A stretch of 64,000 nucleotides of DNA from Rhodoplanes azumiensis (GCF_042682915.1 NZ_JBHUIW010000001.1:1-64000), one strand, 5' to 3'. Shown: positions 15,949 to 25,282, numbered from the stretch's first letter. Notes: generated from the sequence alone by a model not told the origin. A program made the numbers and translations.

Positions 15949-17985
15949 ATGACCATGCCGGCGACGATCGAGCGGCAAGACACCGAAGGCGCGGCGCAGC
16001 AGGGGCTCACCTGGCCCGTCACGGCGGCGCTGCGAGCGCTCGCCATGGACGCGGTCGAGCAGGCGAAGTCCGGTCATCCGGGCGCGCCCATGGGCATGGC
16101 CGAGGTCGCCGCGGTGCTGTGGCGCGGCGTGATGCGGCACGATCCGGCCGATCCGCGCTGGCCGGATCGCGACCGCTTCGTGCTGTCGAACGGTCACGCT
16201 TCGATGCTGCTCTACGGGCTCCTGCATCTCACCGGCTACGACCTGCCGATCGGCGAGCTCGAGCGCTTTCGCCAGCTCCATTCGAAGACGCCGGGCCATC
16301 CCGAATACGGCATGACGCCGGGCGTCGAGACGACGACGGGGCCGTTGGGGCAGGGCCTCACCAACGCGGTCGGCATGGCGCTCGCCGAGAAGACGCTCGC
16401 GGCGCAGTTCAACCGGCCGGGCCACAGCATCGTCGATCACCGCACCTTCGTGTTTCTCGGCGACGGCTGCCTGATGGAGGGCATCAGCCACGAGGCCGCC
16501 TCGCTGGCCGGCCGGCTGGGCCTCGGCAAGCTGATCGCCGTGTGGGACGACAACGGTATCTCGATCGACGGCAAGGTCACCGAGTGGTTCGCCGACGACA
16601 CGCCGGCGCGGTTCCGCGCCTATGGCTGGCACGTGATCGAAGGCGTCGACGGCCATGATCCCGACGCCATCGCGCGGGCCTACGCCCAGGCGATCGCCGA
16701 GACCGCCAAGCCGACCCTCATCTGTGCCCGCACCGTCATCGGCCACGGCGCGCCGACCAAGGAAGGCCATCAGGACACCCACGGTGCGCCGCTCGGCGCC
16801 GAGGAGATCGCCCGCGCCCGCGCCGCCATGGGCTGGGCCCATCCCCCCTTCCACGTCCCGGCCGAGGTGTATGCGGCATGGGATTGCCGCGCCCGTGGCG
16901 CCGCGTTGTCGGCCGAGTGGCGGGCGCGCTTCTCGGCCTATGCGGCCGCGCATCCCGACCTCGCCGCCGAGTTCGAGCGGCGCCTCGCCGGTGACCTGCC
17001 GGCCGGCTTCGCCGAGGCGGCCGCCGCGGCGCTTGCGGCCGAGACGGCGGCCGGCGCGGTCGCGACCCGAAAGGCCGGGCAGATCGCGCTGACCGAGTTC
17101 GCCAAGGCGCTGCCCGAGCTTCTGGGGGGCTCGGCCGACCTCGCGCATTCCAACCTGACGTTCCACCCGAAGAGCGTGCCGGTGACGCGCGATCCGGCCG
17201 GCAACCAGATCCTGTTCGGGGTGCGCGAGTTCGGCATGGCGGCGATCGCCAACGGCATCGCCCTGCACGGCGGCTTCATTCCGTATGTCGCGACCTTCCT
17301 GGTGTTCTCCGACTACGCCCGCAACGCGGTGCGCATGTCCGCCCTGATGGGGCTGCGGGTGATCTACGTGTTCACCCACGACTCGATCTCGGTCGGCGAG
17401 GACGGCCCGACCCATCAGCCGATCGAGCACGTCGAGAGCCTGCGGCTGATCCCGGGCCTCGACGTCTGGCGCCCGGCCGACGCCGCCGAGACGGCGGTCG
17501 CCTGGCGCGCCGCGCTCGCCCGCCGGGACGGGCCGTCGGCCCTGATCCTCACCCGCCAGGCCCTGCCGCCGCAGACGTCCGCCCATCTCGACACGCTCGC
17601 CGCGGCCGGTGCCCGCGTGCTGGTCGAGGCGCCGCAAGCCGCCGCGACCGTGGTCGCCACCGGCTCCGAGGTGCGGCTCGCCGTCGACGCGGCGGCGCTG
17701 CTCGGCGAAGCCGGGATCGCCGTGCGGGTGGTCTCGATGCCCTGCGTCGAGCGGTTCGAGGCGCTGTCCGACGCGGCGCGCGCCGCCCTGGTGCCGGCCG
17801 ATGCGCCGGTCGTCGTCGTCGAGGCGGGCGCGACGCGTGGTTGGCGCGGCCTCGCCGGCCGCAAGGGCGCCGTGATCGGCCTCGATCGCTTCGGCGAGTC
17901 GGCGCCCGAGCGCGATCTCCTGCCCCGCTTCGGCTTCACCAAGGAGGCCGTCGCCGGCACGGTGCGCGCCGTGCTGGCGGGGTGA
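15949..17985 (+). CDS. cbbT: transketolase
   Basis: A 678-residue thiamine-diphosphate enzyme transferring two-carbon units in RuBP regeneration. The N-terminal domain has SGHPGAPMGMAE and the ThDP/Mg motif GDGCLMEG...DDNGISIDG. The pyrimidine domain has the catalytic Glu region FGVREFGMAAIANG and ISVGEDGPTHQPIEH, and a C-terminal domain follows. The length is normal. Start 15949 follows GGGGAGACACCACC; a second ATG six bases on is possible. It is the last gene before an intrinsic terminator, so the operon contains cbbLSXFPT but no cbbA, cbbE or cbbG. Confidence 0.95.
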   Translation: MTMPATIERQDTEGAAQQGLTWPVTAALRALAMDAVEQAKSGHPGAPMGMAEVAAVLWRGVMRHDPADPRWPDRDRFVLSNGHASMLLYGLLHLTGYDLPIGELERFRQLHSKTPGHPEYGMTPGVETTTGPLGQGLTNAVGMALAEKTLAAQFNRPGHSIVDHRTFVFLGDGCLMEGISHEAASLAGRLGLGKLIAVWDDNGISIDGKVTEWFADDTPARFRAYGWHVIEGVDGHDPDAIARAYAQAIAETAKPTLICARTVIGHGAPTKEGHQDTHGAPLGAEEIARARAAMGWAHPPFHVPAEVYAAWDCRARGAALSAEWRARFSAYAAAHPDLAAEFERRLAGDLPAGFAEAAAAALAAETAAGAVATRKAGQIALTEFAKALPELLGGSADLAHSNLTFHPKSVPVTRDPAGNQILFGVREFGMAAIANGIALHGGFIPYVATFLVFSDYARNAVRMSALMGLRVIYVFTHDSISVGEDGPTHQPIEHVESLRLIPGLDVWRPADAAETAVAWRAALARRDGPSALILTRQALPPQTSAHLDTLAAAGARVLVEAPQAAATVVATGSEVRLAVDAAALLGEAGIAVRVVSMPCVERFEALSDAARAALVPADAPVVVVEAGATRGWRGLAGRKGAVIGLDRFGESAPERDLLPRFGFTKEAVAGTVRAVLAG

Positions 17986-18048
17986 AGGTCGCTCCGCGGA
18001 CTTGGCGGCGGCGCCGCCATCCCGCCGTCACCAAATCATTGCAAGAGG

Positions 18049-18078
18049 GGCCGCCGGGCCGACGCTCGGCGGCCTTTT
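18049..18078 (+). terminator. intrinsic terminator after cbbT
   Basis: A perfect 8-bp stem GGCCGCCG / CGGCGGCC with a 10-base loop, followed directly by TTTT. It lies 63 bases beyond the cbbT stop and ahead of the HAD gene at 18116, so it likely ends the cbb transcript, fully or in part. Confidence 0.75.
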
Positions 18079-18115
18079 CGTCATTCCAGTTCCTTCGCGC
18101 ACCGGAGACCCCCGC

Positions 18116-18793
18116 ATGGAGCGTCGCCAGACGGCCTTTCTGTTCGATCTCGACGGCACCCTCGTCGACAGCGTCTATCAGCACGTGCTCGCCTGGCACG
18201 AGGCGCTGGAGCACGAGGGCATCCGGCTCTCGGTGTGGCGCATCCACCGGCGGATCGGCATGAGCGGCGGCCTCCTGACCAACATGCTGCTGCGCGAGAC
18301 CGGGACGGCGCTCGATCCCGAGCGCAGCGAGCGCCTGCAGCGGCTGCACGCGGAGAGCTACGGCCGCCGCTCGCGGGAGATCCGGCCGCTGCCCGGTGCC
18401 AAGGAACTGCTGGCCTATCTGACCGAGGCCGGCATTCCGTGGACGATCGCCACCTCGGGTCGCATGGAGACGGCGCGGCCGACCCTCGACACGCTCGGTG
18501 TCGATCCCGAAAGAATCCCGGTCGTCACCCGTGATCAGGTGCGCTTCGCCAAGCCCGATCCCGACCTGTTCCTCGCCGCGGCGGAGCGGGTCGGCGTCGC
18601 CATCGAGGATTCCTATGTGGTCGGCGACAGCGTGTGGGACATGCTGGCGGCACGCCGCGCCCGCGCGCTCGGCATCGGCGTCCTGTCGGGCGGCTACGGC
18701 GAGGCCGAACTGGAGCGGGCCGGGGCCTTCCGGGTCTACGAGGATCCGCTGGCCCTCCTGACCCATATCGACGAGGTCGGCGGCCGCCGCTAG
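18116..18793 (+). CDS. HAD superfamily phosphatase, phosphoglycolate phosphatase-like
   Basis: A 225-residue HAD hydrolase of subfamily IA: motif I FLFDLDGTLVDS with the nucleophile Asp, motif II TIATSGR, motif III Lys in FAKPDPDLF, motif IV VGDSVWDM. It follows cbbT, where cbbZ (2-phosphoglycolate phosphatase, which clears the oxygenase product of RuBisCO) sits in other autotrophs. However, a terminator separates the two genes and the sequence is not diagnostic, so the symbol is withheld. ATG 18116 has GGAG nine bases upstream; earlier frame sequence overlaps the terminator. Confidence 0.82.
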   Translation: MERRQTAFLFDLDGTLVDSVYQHVLAWHEALEHEGIRLSVWRIHRRIGMSGGLLTNMLLRETGTALDPERSERLQRLHAESYGRRSREIRPLPGAKELLAYLTEAGIPWTIATSGRMETARPTLDTLGVDPERIPVVTRDQVRFAKPDPDLFLAAAERVGVAIEDSYVVGDSVWDMLAARRARALGIGVLSGGYGEAELERAGAFRVYEDPLALLTHIDEVGGRR

Positions 18794-18968
18794 GGGACAT
18801 AGCGGCGGCCGCCCCGGGGGCGGACCGCGTGGGAGATCCGCGCCCGAGCCGGGCCTCGACGCCCGCGGTGGTGGCGTGAGAGCGTCGTCACGGAGCGCCC
18901 GTCCGACAGGTTCTACGGGGACGCGGGAGACTTCCTTCGCGGAGGGTGACGTCCGGCGAATCGCGCTT

Positions 18969-19889
18969 TCAGGACGCGGCCGGTTGCGGCTCCAGCGCCT
19001 GCCAGTAGCGGTCGGGCAGGTGGTCGCCGAGCGCCGGCGCCAGGAGGCGCGACGCCTGGCCCTTCAGGTCCGACCTGATCTGCGGATCGAGCGACAGCGA
19101 CACCAGGCGGCGCACGCCCTCGCGCAGTGCGCTCTGCAGGCCGGACACGAGCTGCGGGTCGTCGCAGGGCGGCGGTTTCAGGAGCGACCGGTCGAACCGG
19201 GTGTGCCGCGCACAGGAAAGGCAGCAGCCGACATGGTGGAAGCCGAGGCTGCTCGGCGGCACGGCCGGCACCAGATCCTCGCCGTGCACGAGGCGGAAGG
19301 TGCGCGCGCCCAGCACCGCGTCGTAGTCGCGCGCGAAGGCCGCGGTGCCCACCCGCGGCATGCCGAACGTGTAGACCTCGGGCAGCAGCACGTGTTCGAT
19401 GACGGCCTGCTGGGCGGCCAGCACGGCGAGCGCCCCGCCGAGACTGTGCCCGGTGATCAGCAACCGATGCGACGGGTCGTGATCGGCGACGAGGGCGGTG
19501 ACGTCGCTCCAGGCCGCGGCGAGCGCCGCCGCGAAGCCGCCGTGCAGGCCGTCGTCGTTGACGAAGAACAGGAGATCGGTGAGCCAGTTCGCCAGCACCA
19601 ACGGATCCGTGCCGGCGAAGGCCAGGATGGTGGTGCCGGGTCGGCGCAGCACGATCCCGCGGGTCTGCGGCATCGGCAGCGCGGCGCCGGTCGGCGGGCT
19701 GAAGGCGGCGAGCGCGACCCGCCATCGCGCCGCGACGGCGTCGAGCTTTTCCGGCTCGTCCTCGTAGGCGAGCTGCGACGCCCAGGCGGCGGCCCGCGCG
19801 GTGCCGAGGTCGAAGCCCTCGTGCGGCGCGAGGCCGTCGAGCGCGTCGGCCGGATAGAATTCGAGAGGCAGGCGGACCAGAAACGTCAT
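18969..19889 (-). CDS. class 3 lipase family protein
   Basis: A 306-residue alpha/beta hydrolase of the fungal-lipase (class 3) type. The nucleophile elbow is GHSLGGAL, preceded by TTILAFAGTDPLVLANWL, the usual oxyanion-loop region, and followed by TFGMPRVG and a conserved His near LGFHHVG. A pair of cysteines (CCLSC) follows that His. No signal peptide is seen from the chosen start at 19889 (MTFLVRLPLEF), so it is predicted cytoplasmic; a longer start at 19985 adds no recognisable signal. It is convergent with the HAD gene and next to tRNA-Gln. The substrate is unknown. Confidence 0.8.
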   Translation of the reverse strand: MTFLVRLPLEFYPADALDGLAPHEGFDLGTARAAAWASQLAYEDEPEKLDAVAARWRVALAAFSPPTGAALPMPQTRGIVLRRPGTTILAFAGTDPLVLANWLTDLLFFVNDDGLHGGFAAALAAAWSDVTALVADHDPSHRLLITGHSLGGALAVLAAQQAVIEHVLLPEVYTFGMPRVGTAAFARDYDAVLGARTFRLVHGEDLVPAVPPSSLGFHHVGCCLSCARHTRFDRSLLKPPPCDDPQLVSGLQSALREGVRRLVSLSLDPQIRSDLKGQASRLLAPALGDHLPDRYWQALEPQPAAS

Positions 19890-20031
19890 CGCGCCACCGC
19901 CGCACGCGCGACGGGAATCGTCGGACCCGTGATCCGCGACTATGACCACGCCCCGCCACGCCGGCCAAGAGCCCGGCGGCGCCATTCTGTCGGTCTCCGA
20001 TGAGGTGGTTCTCCGAGGAGATCGGTCCGAG

Positions 20032-20105
20032 TGGCTGGGGGACTAGGATTCGAACCTAGACTAACGGAGTCAGAGTCCGCTGTTCTACCATTAAACTATC
20101 CCCCA
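20032..20105 (-). tRNA. tRNA-Gln (anticodon CTG), CCA encoded
   Basis: The reverse complement folds as a complete 74-base cloverleaf: acceptor TGGGGGA / TCCCCCA, anticodon stem GCGGA/TCCGT around loop CTCTGAC giving CTG, T-loop GGTTCGAATCC, discriminator G and an encoded CCA. The D-arm is AGTTTAATGGTAGAAC. Confidence 0.96.
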
Positions 20106-20456
20106 ACGCGGCAGCCGGTCGTTCGACGTCGTCCGTGGAGAATCACCTGGGACGGGTCAGGGCGGTGCCGTGTCGACCGCGGCGCGGCGAGCGCGGCGCG
20201 GTGCCGCTCATATAATCGGGATGACGGCGGCGGTCCACCCCTTGTTCGTGGCGCCGGCGGATGCCGGATTTTCCGCTGGATCATGGCGACTGCGTGATGC
20301 GGGCGGCGGCAGCGCGGCGCGAATCGACCGGCATTCGCGCCCGCCGACGCGGGCGCTGGAGGGCGCTGAAGTCGGTCGACCGCTCGGTGGGGCCGGCGTC
20401 GGTTGCGCGGGCTCTCGGCCGTGCGAGAGCGCCGTGGCGGCGCGCCGGGCCGTCGG
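20106..20456. other. 351-base gap between tRNA-Gln and the globin gene
   Basis: The bases upstream of the tRNA (20106-20220) presumably carry its promoter. The rest contains only short antisense-type open frames with no family resemblance. Nothing else is seen. Confidence 0.4.
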
Positions 20457-20873
20457 TCAGGCGTAGGCGCTGGCGATCATGTGGCCCGTGACGGCGCCGT
20501 AGGCCTTCCTCCAAGCGGCGGCGATCTCGGGCGTCCAGTGCGATCCGAGGCACTGGGCCATGCTCCACAGCAGCGCCTCGCCGACCACCGGGTAATGGTC
20601 CGGCGCGACGCCGTACTCGACGTGCTGGCGGGCGAGAGTCTCGGCCGCCGGCATCAGTACGGAGGCGTTCTCCAGGCTGCCGACGATCACGGCCAGCGTG
20701 CCGAGGAACTTCTGCTTCTGCTCGGAGAGGTCACCCTTGAACAGCGGCCTCACGTCGGGCGCCGTCTCGAACAGGCGGGCATAGAAGAGGTCGGAGAGGC
20801 GCTGTGACTCCGACCACACCCGATCGAAGGAATGGCGGACACACTCGATGTCGGCGGCGGACAACCGGTCCAT
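20457..20873 (-). CDS. single-domain bacterial globin
   Basis: A 138-residue haemoglobin of the flavohaemoglobin/Vitreoscilla type. The N-terminus LSAADIECVRHSFDRVW, the CD1 Phe45 in VRPLFKGDL, the proximal His84 in LARQHVEYGV and the GEALLWSM helix G segment are all placed as in that family. No reductase domain follows, so it is the haem domain only. Proposed roles in the family are oxygen binding and nitric oxide or sulfide handling. It has its own divergent promoter region (20874-21123) shared with a small unknown gene. Confidence 0.9.
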   Translation of the reverse strand: MDRLSAADIECVRHSFDRVWSESQRLSDLFYARLFETAPDVRPLFKGDLSEQKQKFLGTLAVIVGSLENASVLMPAAETLARQHVEYGVAPDHYPVVGEALLWSMAQCLGSHWTPEIAAAWRKAYGAVTGHMIASAYA

Positions 20874-21123
20874 GGGCTAGCTCGCATCATCCGGAGCGGC
20901 GCCACGCCCGATCGGGGCATGGCTGGCGTCTGATGGGAAATATCGTAGCTTTATGTACGGCAGGATACCACCGTCATGTTGCGCTGCGGCGCAACTGGGG
21001 GTCCATTGACTGGATTATTATAACGTAACATATTTCCTCGAAATCGATCGGTCCACCGGGCCGTTCGGGCGCGGAGAGGGGCACCCCGCGCCGATCCGAT
21101 CTCTCGGAACGCGGAAGATTTCG

Positions 21124-21378
21124 ATGAGCGTCTTCGACGACGACAGGACTGCCCCGTCCGGCCCGCCGCGGTTCGGCGATGCCCAGGCGCTTCTCGGCGA
21201 CGCGATCGCCGACGCCCAGAGCGACGGGATCACGATCGAGACGGTCGTCTCGGTGCTGCTGTGCGAGGCGTTGTCCCGGATGGTGTCGGTCGGCGGCCAG
21301 CGTTGGGCGGCCGACATGCTGGAGCGCATCGCCGTCGATCTGCGCAGCGCCCGCGCGTCGGGCGAGCCGCTGCAGTGA
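21124..21378 (+). CDS. small protein of unknown function (84 residues)
   Basis: Not recognised. The product is acidic and mainly helical in appearance (DAQALLGDAIADAQSDGITIETVVSVLLCEALSRM, visible as DAQSDGITIETVVSVLLCEA), with no signal peptide or membrane segment. ATG 21124 has GGAAG seven bases upstream. The region before it (21000-21040) is unusually A+T-rich and promoter-like. It is divergent from the globin gene and ends 24 bases before the convergent MFS gene. Codon use looks like neighbouring genes, which favours a real gene. Confidence 0.55.
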   Translation: MSVFDDDRTAPSGPPRFGDAQALLGDAIADAQSDGITIETVVSVLLCEALSRMVSVGGQRWAADMLERIAVDLRSARASGEPLQ

Positions 21379-21402
21379 GCTCGCGGGTGGCCCGGACGGT
21401 CC

Positions 21403-22635
21403 TCAGCCCGCCGCCACCGGTTTCCGACCGCCCAGCACGGTGAGGATCGACAAGAGGCAGGCGCCGGCCACCACCAGGAACACGCCGCCTGGCCGGCCGT
21501 GGTCCATCAGCAGGCCGAACAACAGCGGGCCGAGCACGCCGGCGAGGTTGAAGCCGGTCGTCACGAAGCCGAACACCTTGCCGAACGTGCCCGGCGGCGT
21601 CACGGCGCGGACGATCATGTCGCGGGCCGGCATGGTCATGCCGCCGGCCAGCCCGGCGAGACCGAGCAGCAGCACCGCGCCGAGCGTGCCGACCGTGCCG
21701 ATCCCGAGCGCCACCGTGCAGGCGGCGACCACCAGCATGCCGGCGATGGTGAGGACGGCCGGGCTGATCCGGCCGACCGGCAGCCCGCCGGCGAGCACGC
21801 CGATCGCCGAGGCGAGCAGATAGGCGGTCAAGGCCAGGCTCGCGGCGGCGAGCGGCAGCCCGTGCGCGGCGACGAGCGCCACGGCCGAGTAGGTCTGCAG
21901 CCCGAGCTGGAACACCGCGAACAGCGCGAAGAACACGAAGTTCAGCAAGATCGGGGGCGACGTCAGCAGCCGCACCGAGCCGCTCGCCTCGGGCGCAGCA
22001 CCGCGGGCGGCGGCCGGGCGGGGCGTCACCGGCAGGATGGTGCGGCCGGCGAGCGCGAGCCAGGCGGCGAGCGCGAGGCCGGGCAGGGCGGAGGCCGCGA
22101 AGGCGCCGCGCCAGCCGATCTGGCTGTCGAGGAACAGCATCAGGGGTGGGGCGACGGCGCCGCCCATCATCCCGGCGAAGGTGTGGATCGCGTAGGCGCG
22201 GCCGATCCGCTCCGGCGCGATGCGCTCGGACAGCGCCGCGTAGTCGGCCGGGTGGTAGACGGCGTTGGCGAGGCCGCCGAGCCCGAACAGAACGACGAAC
22301 AGAAGGAACGACGAGACGAGCCCGGCGGCGGCGAGCGCGAGGGCGCCGAGCGCGAGGCCGGCGACCAGCACGCGGCGCGCGCCGATGCGGTCGGCGAGCA
22401 CGCCGGCCGGTGTCTGCCCGGCCGCGCAGGCGACGTTGAACACGACCAGCGCGAGGCCGAGCTCGGTGTAGGAGACCTGAAAGCTCGCCCGCACCATCTC
22501 GAAGACGGGCGGCAGCGCCAGGATGTAGTAGTGCGAGACGAAATGCGCCGCGCTCACCGCCATCACGACGCGCAGGTCGGCGGCCCGCGCCTGCGCTACG
22601 GACGCCTCGTCGCGCGGCAGGTGGGTCTCGGTCAT
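21403..22635 (-). CDS. MFS transporter
   Basis: A 410-residue permease with twelve predicted hydrophobic segments. The loop between helices 2 and 3 carries GVLADRIGARRVLV, a classic MFS motif A, and the corresponding loop of the second half has GLPVGRISPAVL. It resembles the fosmidomycin-resistance/YNFM-type efflux or sugar-like permeases, but the substrate cannot be told. It lies 82 bases downstream of the molybdenum hydroxylase subunit in the same direction, so it may move that enzyme's substrate or product. Confidence 0.85.
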   Translation of the reverse strand: MTETHLPRDEASVAQARAADLRVVMAVSAAHFVSHYYILALPPVFEMVRASFQVSYTELGLALVVFNVACAAGQTPAGVLADRIGARRVLVAGLALGALALAAAGLVSSFLLFVVLFGLGGLANAVYHPADYAALSERIAPERIGRAYAIHTFAGMMGGAVAPPLMLFLDSQIGWRGAFAASALPGLALAAWLALAGRTILPVTPRPAAARGAAPEASGSVRLLTSPPILLNFVFFALFAVFQLGLQTYSAVALVAAHGLPLAAASLALTAYLLASAIGVLAGGLPVGRISPAVLTIAGMLVVAACTVALGIGTVGTLGAVLLLGLAGLAGGMTMPARDMIVRAVTPPGTFGKVFGFVTTGFNLAGVLGPLLFGLLMDHGRPGGVFLVVAGACLLSILTVLGGRKPVAAG

Positions 22636-22656
22636 CGCAGACCTCCGAGGATTTCG

Positions 22657-22682
22657 CCTCTCCCGGCGGCGCGGGGAGAGGG
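22657..22682. repeat. palindromic intergenic repeat (CCTCTCCC family)
   Basis: CCTCTCCC / GGGAGAGG with a short loop, between the hydroxylase and MFS genes. Same family as 1676-1702 and 26496-26526. Confidence 0.6.
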
Positions 22683-22717
22683 AAGAGCGCGCGCCGCCGG
22701 CGACACCACGACTCTCG

Positions 22718-25111
22718 TCACGCCGTCGCGTCGGCCCCGTGCATCAGCCGCCACAGCTTCTCCGAGGTCAGCGGCATGTCGACGTGGCGGACGCCGTGCT
22801 CGGACAGCGCGTCGACCGCCGCGTTCATGACCGCGACGAGCGCGCCGGCGCAGCCGGCCTCGCCGCAGCCCTTGACGCCGAGCGGGTTCGTCGTCGCCGG
22901 CACGCCGTGGTAGCCGGTCTCGATCGACGGCACGTCGGTGGCGTGCGGCACGGCGTAGTCGGTCAGCGAGCCGGTGATCAGCTGGCCGTCGGCATCGTAG
23001 ACGACGCGCTCGAACAGCGCCTGGCCGATCCCCTGGACGACGCCGCCATGGATCTGGCCGTCGACGATCAGCGGGTTGATCACGGTGCCGAAGTCGTTGA
23101 CCGAGACGTAGCGCACGACCTCCGGAACGCCGGTATCGATGTCGATCTCCACCTCGGCGACGTGACAGCCGTTCGGGAAGGTCGAGGGCGCGCCCGGGCT
23201 CACCAGCGCCACGTCGAGGTTTCGCGGAACGCCGTTCGGCAGTTCGAGCCCGTCGTTCAGACGCTGTGCGATCTCCAGCAGGCCCAGCCCCATGTCGGTG
23301 CCGGCGACCGTGAAGCGGCCGCCGTAGAACTCGATGTCGGCGACGCCGGCCTCCAGCATGGCGGCCGCGATGGCGCGGCCCTGCTCGATCACCCGGCCGC
23401 AGGCCTCCACGGCGGCCGTGCCGCTCGCCGCCGACGAGCGCGAGCCGCCGGTGCCGCCGCCGGCGATCAGCGCGTCGCTGTCGCCCTGGCGCAGCCGGAT
23501 GCGCTCGAACGGGATGCCGAGCTTTTCCGCGATCACCTGGGCGAAGGGTGCGGCGTGACCCTGGCCATAGTCGAGCGTGCCGGTCGTGAACGTGACGGTG
23601 CCGTCGGCCTCAAAGGTCAGGCCGCCCATCTCGGGGCTCGCCGGCGCCGTCACCTCGAGATAGCTGCCGATGCCGAAGCCGCGCAGTTTGCCGCGCGCGC
23701 GGCTCGCCTCTCTGCGGGCCGGAAAGCCCGCAAAGTCGCCGGCCGCCAGCGCCCGCTCGAACACGCCCGGAAAGTCGCCCGAGTCGTAGGTCAACGCCGA
23801 GGCGGCCGCGAACGGGATCTCCTCCGGCTGAATGTGGTTCAGCCTGCGCAGCGTGAGCCGGTCGATGCCGGTCTGCAGCGCGGCGGCGTCGATCAGCCGC
23901 TCCATGATGTAGTTGCCCTCCGGACGTCCGGCGCCCCGGTAGGCGCCGATCGGCGTCGTGTTGGTGAACACGCACAGGGTGCGCACCTCGATCAGCGGCG
24001 TGCGGTAGACGCTGGCGACGTTCTTGAGCGCATTGACGGTCGGCGGCATCGGCGCGACGAGGCCGAGATAGGCGCCCATGTCGGCATGGCCGGTGAGGCG
24101 CAGGGCGAGGAACCGGCCTTCGGCGTCGAGCGCCAGCTCGGCGGTCCGCTCCTGGTCGCGGCCGTGGGTGTCGGACAGGAAGCTCGCACTGCGGTCCTCG
24201 GTCCACTTCACCGGGCGGCCCAGCGCGCGCGCGGCGTGCAGGACGCAGGCATATTCCGGGAACGCGGCCGCCTTCATGCCGAACGAGCCGCCGACATGGC
24301 CGGTGAGGATGTGCACCATGTCGACCGGCACCTGCATCAGGTCGGCGATCTGGCCGCGCATGCCGAAGGCGCCCTGGCAGCCGAGATGCAGGGTGAAGCG
24401 CCCGCTCGCCGGATCGAAATCGGCTACCGCGGCGCGTGGCTCCAGCGGCACCACGACGACGCGGCTGACCGTCAGGTCGAGCCGCACCACATGGGTGGCG
24501 GTGGCGAACGCCGCGGCCACCTCGGAGGTGTCGCCGGTACGCCAGTCGAGTGCGATGTTGTTCGGCGCCTCCGCATAGAGCTGCGGCGCGTCCGCGGCGA
24601 TCGCGGCCGTCGTGGTGGTCACGGCCGGCAGCGCTTCGAGGTCGAGCGCCACGGCCTCGGCGGCGTCGCGCGCCTGGGCGAGCGTCTCGGCGATCACCAC
24701 GGCGACGGGATCGCCGACGAACCGCACCCGGTCGGTCGCGAGCGGCGGGCGCGGTGGCTTCGCCAGCGGCGTGCCGTCGTGGCTCTTCAGCGGCGTGACG
24801 CATTTCAGCGTGCCGCAGCCGGTCAGATCGGCGGCCGTGTAGACGGCCAGCACGCCCGGCATGTTTCGCGCGTCGTCGGTGTCGATGCCGCGGATGATTC
24901 CGTGCGGATGCGGGCTGCGCACCATCACGGCATAGGCCTGGCCGGCGAGCGCGATATCGTCGGTGTAGCGGCCCTGGCCGCGCACCAGGATCGGATCCTC
25001 GGTGCGGGGGACGGGCTGGCCGACCCCGAAGCGGGCGTCGGACCAATGCTGCAGGGTCTCGGGCAGGGGCTTGCGCGACCCTGCGAGGCGGGCGTCGTCG
25101 GGTGAGGTCAT
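22718..25111 (-). CDS. xanthine dehydrogenase family molybdopterin-binding subunit (form II CoxL-like)
   Basis: A 797-residue molybdenum hydroxylase large subunit. The N-terminal a/b-hammerhead domain (RFGVGQPVPRTEDPILVRGQG region) precedes the cofactor domains. The active-site loop reads GAYRGAGRPEG, the form II type rather than the AYRCSFR of true CO dehydrogenase. GHVGGSFGMKA and the late catalytic Glu in GCGEAGCAGA are present. Such enzymes hydroxylate heterocycles or oxidise aldehydes and need FAD (CoxM) and 2Fe-2S (CoxS) partner subunits. Neither partner lies next to it; the neighbours are an MFS gene downstream and divergent ppx upstream. The start at 25111 is family-typical although its ribosome binding site is weak. 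Confidence 0.9.
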   Translation of the reverse strand: MTSPDDARLAGSRKPLPETLQHWSDARFGVGQPVPRTEDPILVRGQGRYTDDIALAGQAYAVMVRSPHPHGIIRGIDTDDARNMPGVLAVYTAADLTGCGTLKCVTPLKSHDGTPLAKPPRPPLATDRVRFVGDPVAVVIAETLAQARDAAEAVALDLEALPAVTTTTAAIAADAPQLYAEAPNNIALDWRTGDTSEVAAAFATATHVVRLDLTVSRVVVVPLEPRAAVADFDPASGRFTLHLGCQGAFGMRGQIADLMQVPVDMVHILTGHVGGSFGMKAAAFPEYACVLHAARALGRPVKWTEDRSASFLSDTHGRDQERTAELALDAEGRFLALRLTGHADMGAYLGLVAPMPPTVNALKNVASVYRTPLIEVRTLCVFTNTTPIGAYRGAGRPEGNYIMERLIDAAALQTGIDRLTLRRLNHIQPEEIPFAAASALTYDSGDFPGVFERALAAGDFAGFPARREASRARGKLRGFGIGSYLEVTAPASPEMGGLTFEADGTVTFTTGTLDYGQGHAAPFAQVIAEKLGIPFERIRLRQGDSDALIAGGGTGGSRSSAASGTAAVEACGRVIEQGRAIAAAMLEAGVADIEFYGGRFTVAGTDMGLGLLEIAQRLNDGLELPNGVPRNLDVALVSPGAPSTFPNGCHVAEVEIDIDTGVPEVVRYVSVNDFGTVINPLIVDGQIHGGVVQGIGQALFERVVYDADGQLITGSLTDYAVPHATDVPSIETGYHGVPATTNPLGVKGCGEAGCAGALVAVMNAAVDALSEHGVRHVDMPLTSEKLWRLMHGADATA

Positions 25112-25254
25112 CGGTGTCCAGCGGCCGGGGGCATGGGAGACCCGAGATCTAGACCATCCAGGCGCCCCGGACAAACCGCGGAGAAAACCTGGTTCGCGGT
25201 TCATTGTTTGGGTCGAATTCGCAATGCTGCGAATGCGTCGCCACACTGTGGCAA

Positions 25255-25282
25255 TTGCGTCGACCGGAAGGCCTGTTACACT
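25255..25282 (+). promoter_or_regulatory. possible promoter of ppx
   Basis: TTGCGT at 25255-25260, a 16-base spacer and TACACT at 25277-25282, about 70 bases ahead of the ppx start, within an A+T-richer stretch (25180-25330). It is a consensus-like housekeeping promoter but not proven. Confidence 0.35.

Noticed and set aside
20936..21037. GGAAATAT / ATATTTCC pair between the globin and small genes as an operator
   Set aside because: Only 8 bp each and about 85 bases apart in an A+T-rich region; a chance match is likely. FNR- or NsrR-type consensus was looked for and not found.
22718..25111. CO dehydrogenase large subunit (true form I CoxL)
   Set aside because: The active-site loop is AYRGAGR, not AYRCSFR, and no coxM/coxS genes are adjacent, so CO oxidation cannot be claimed.
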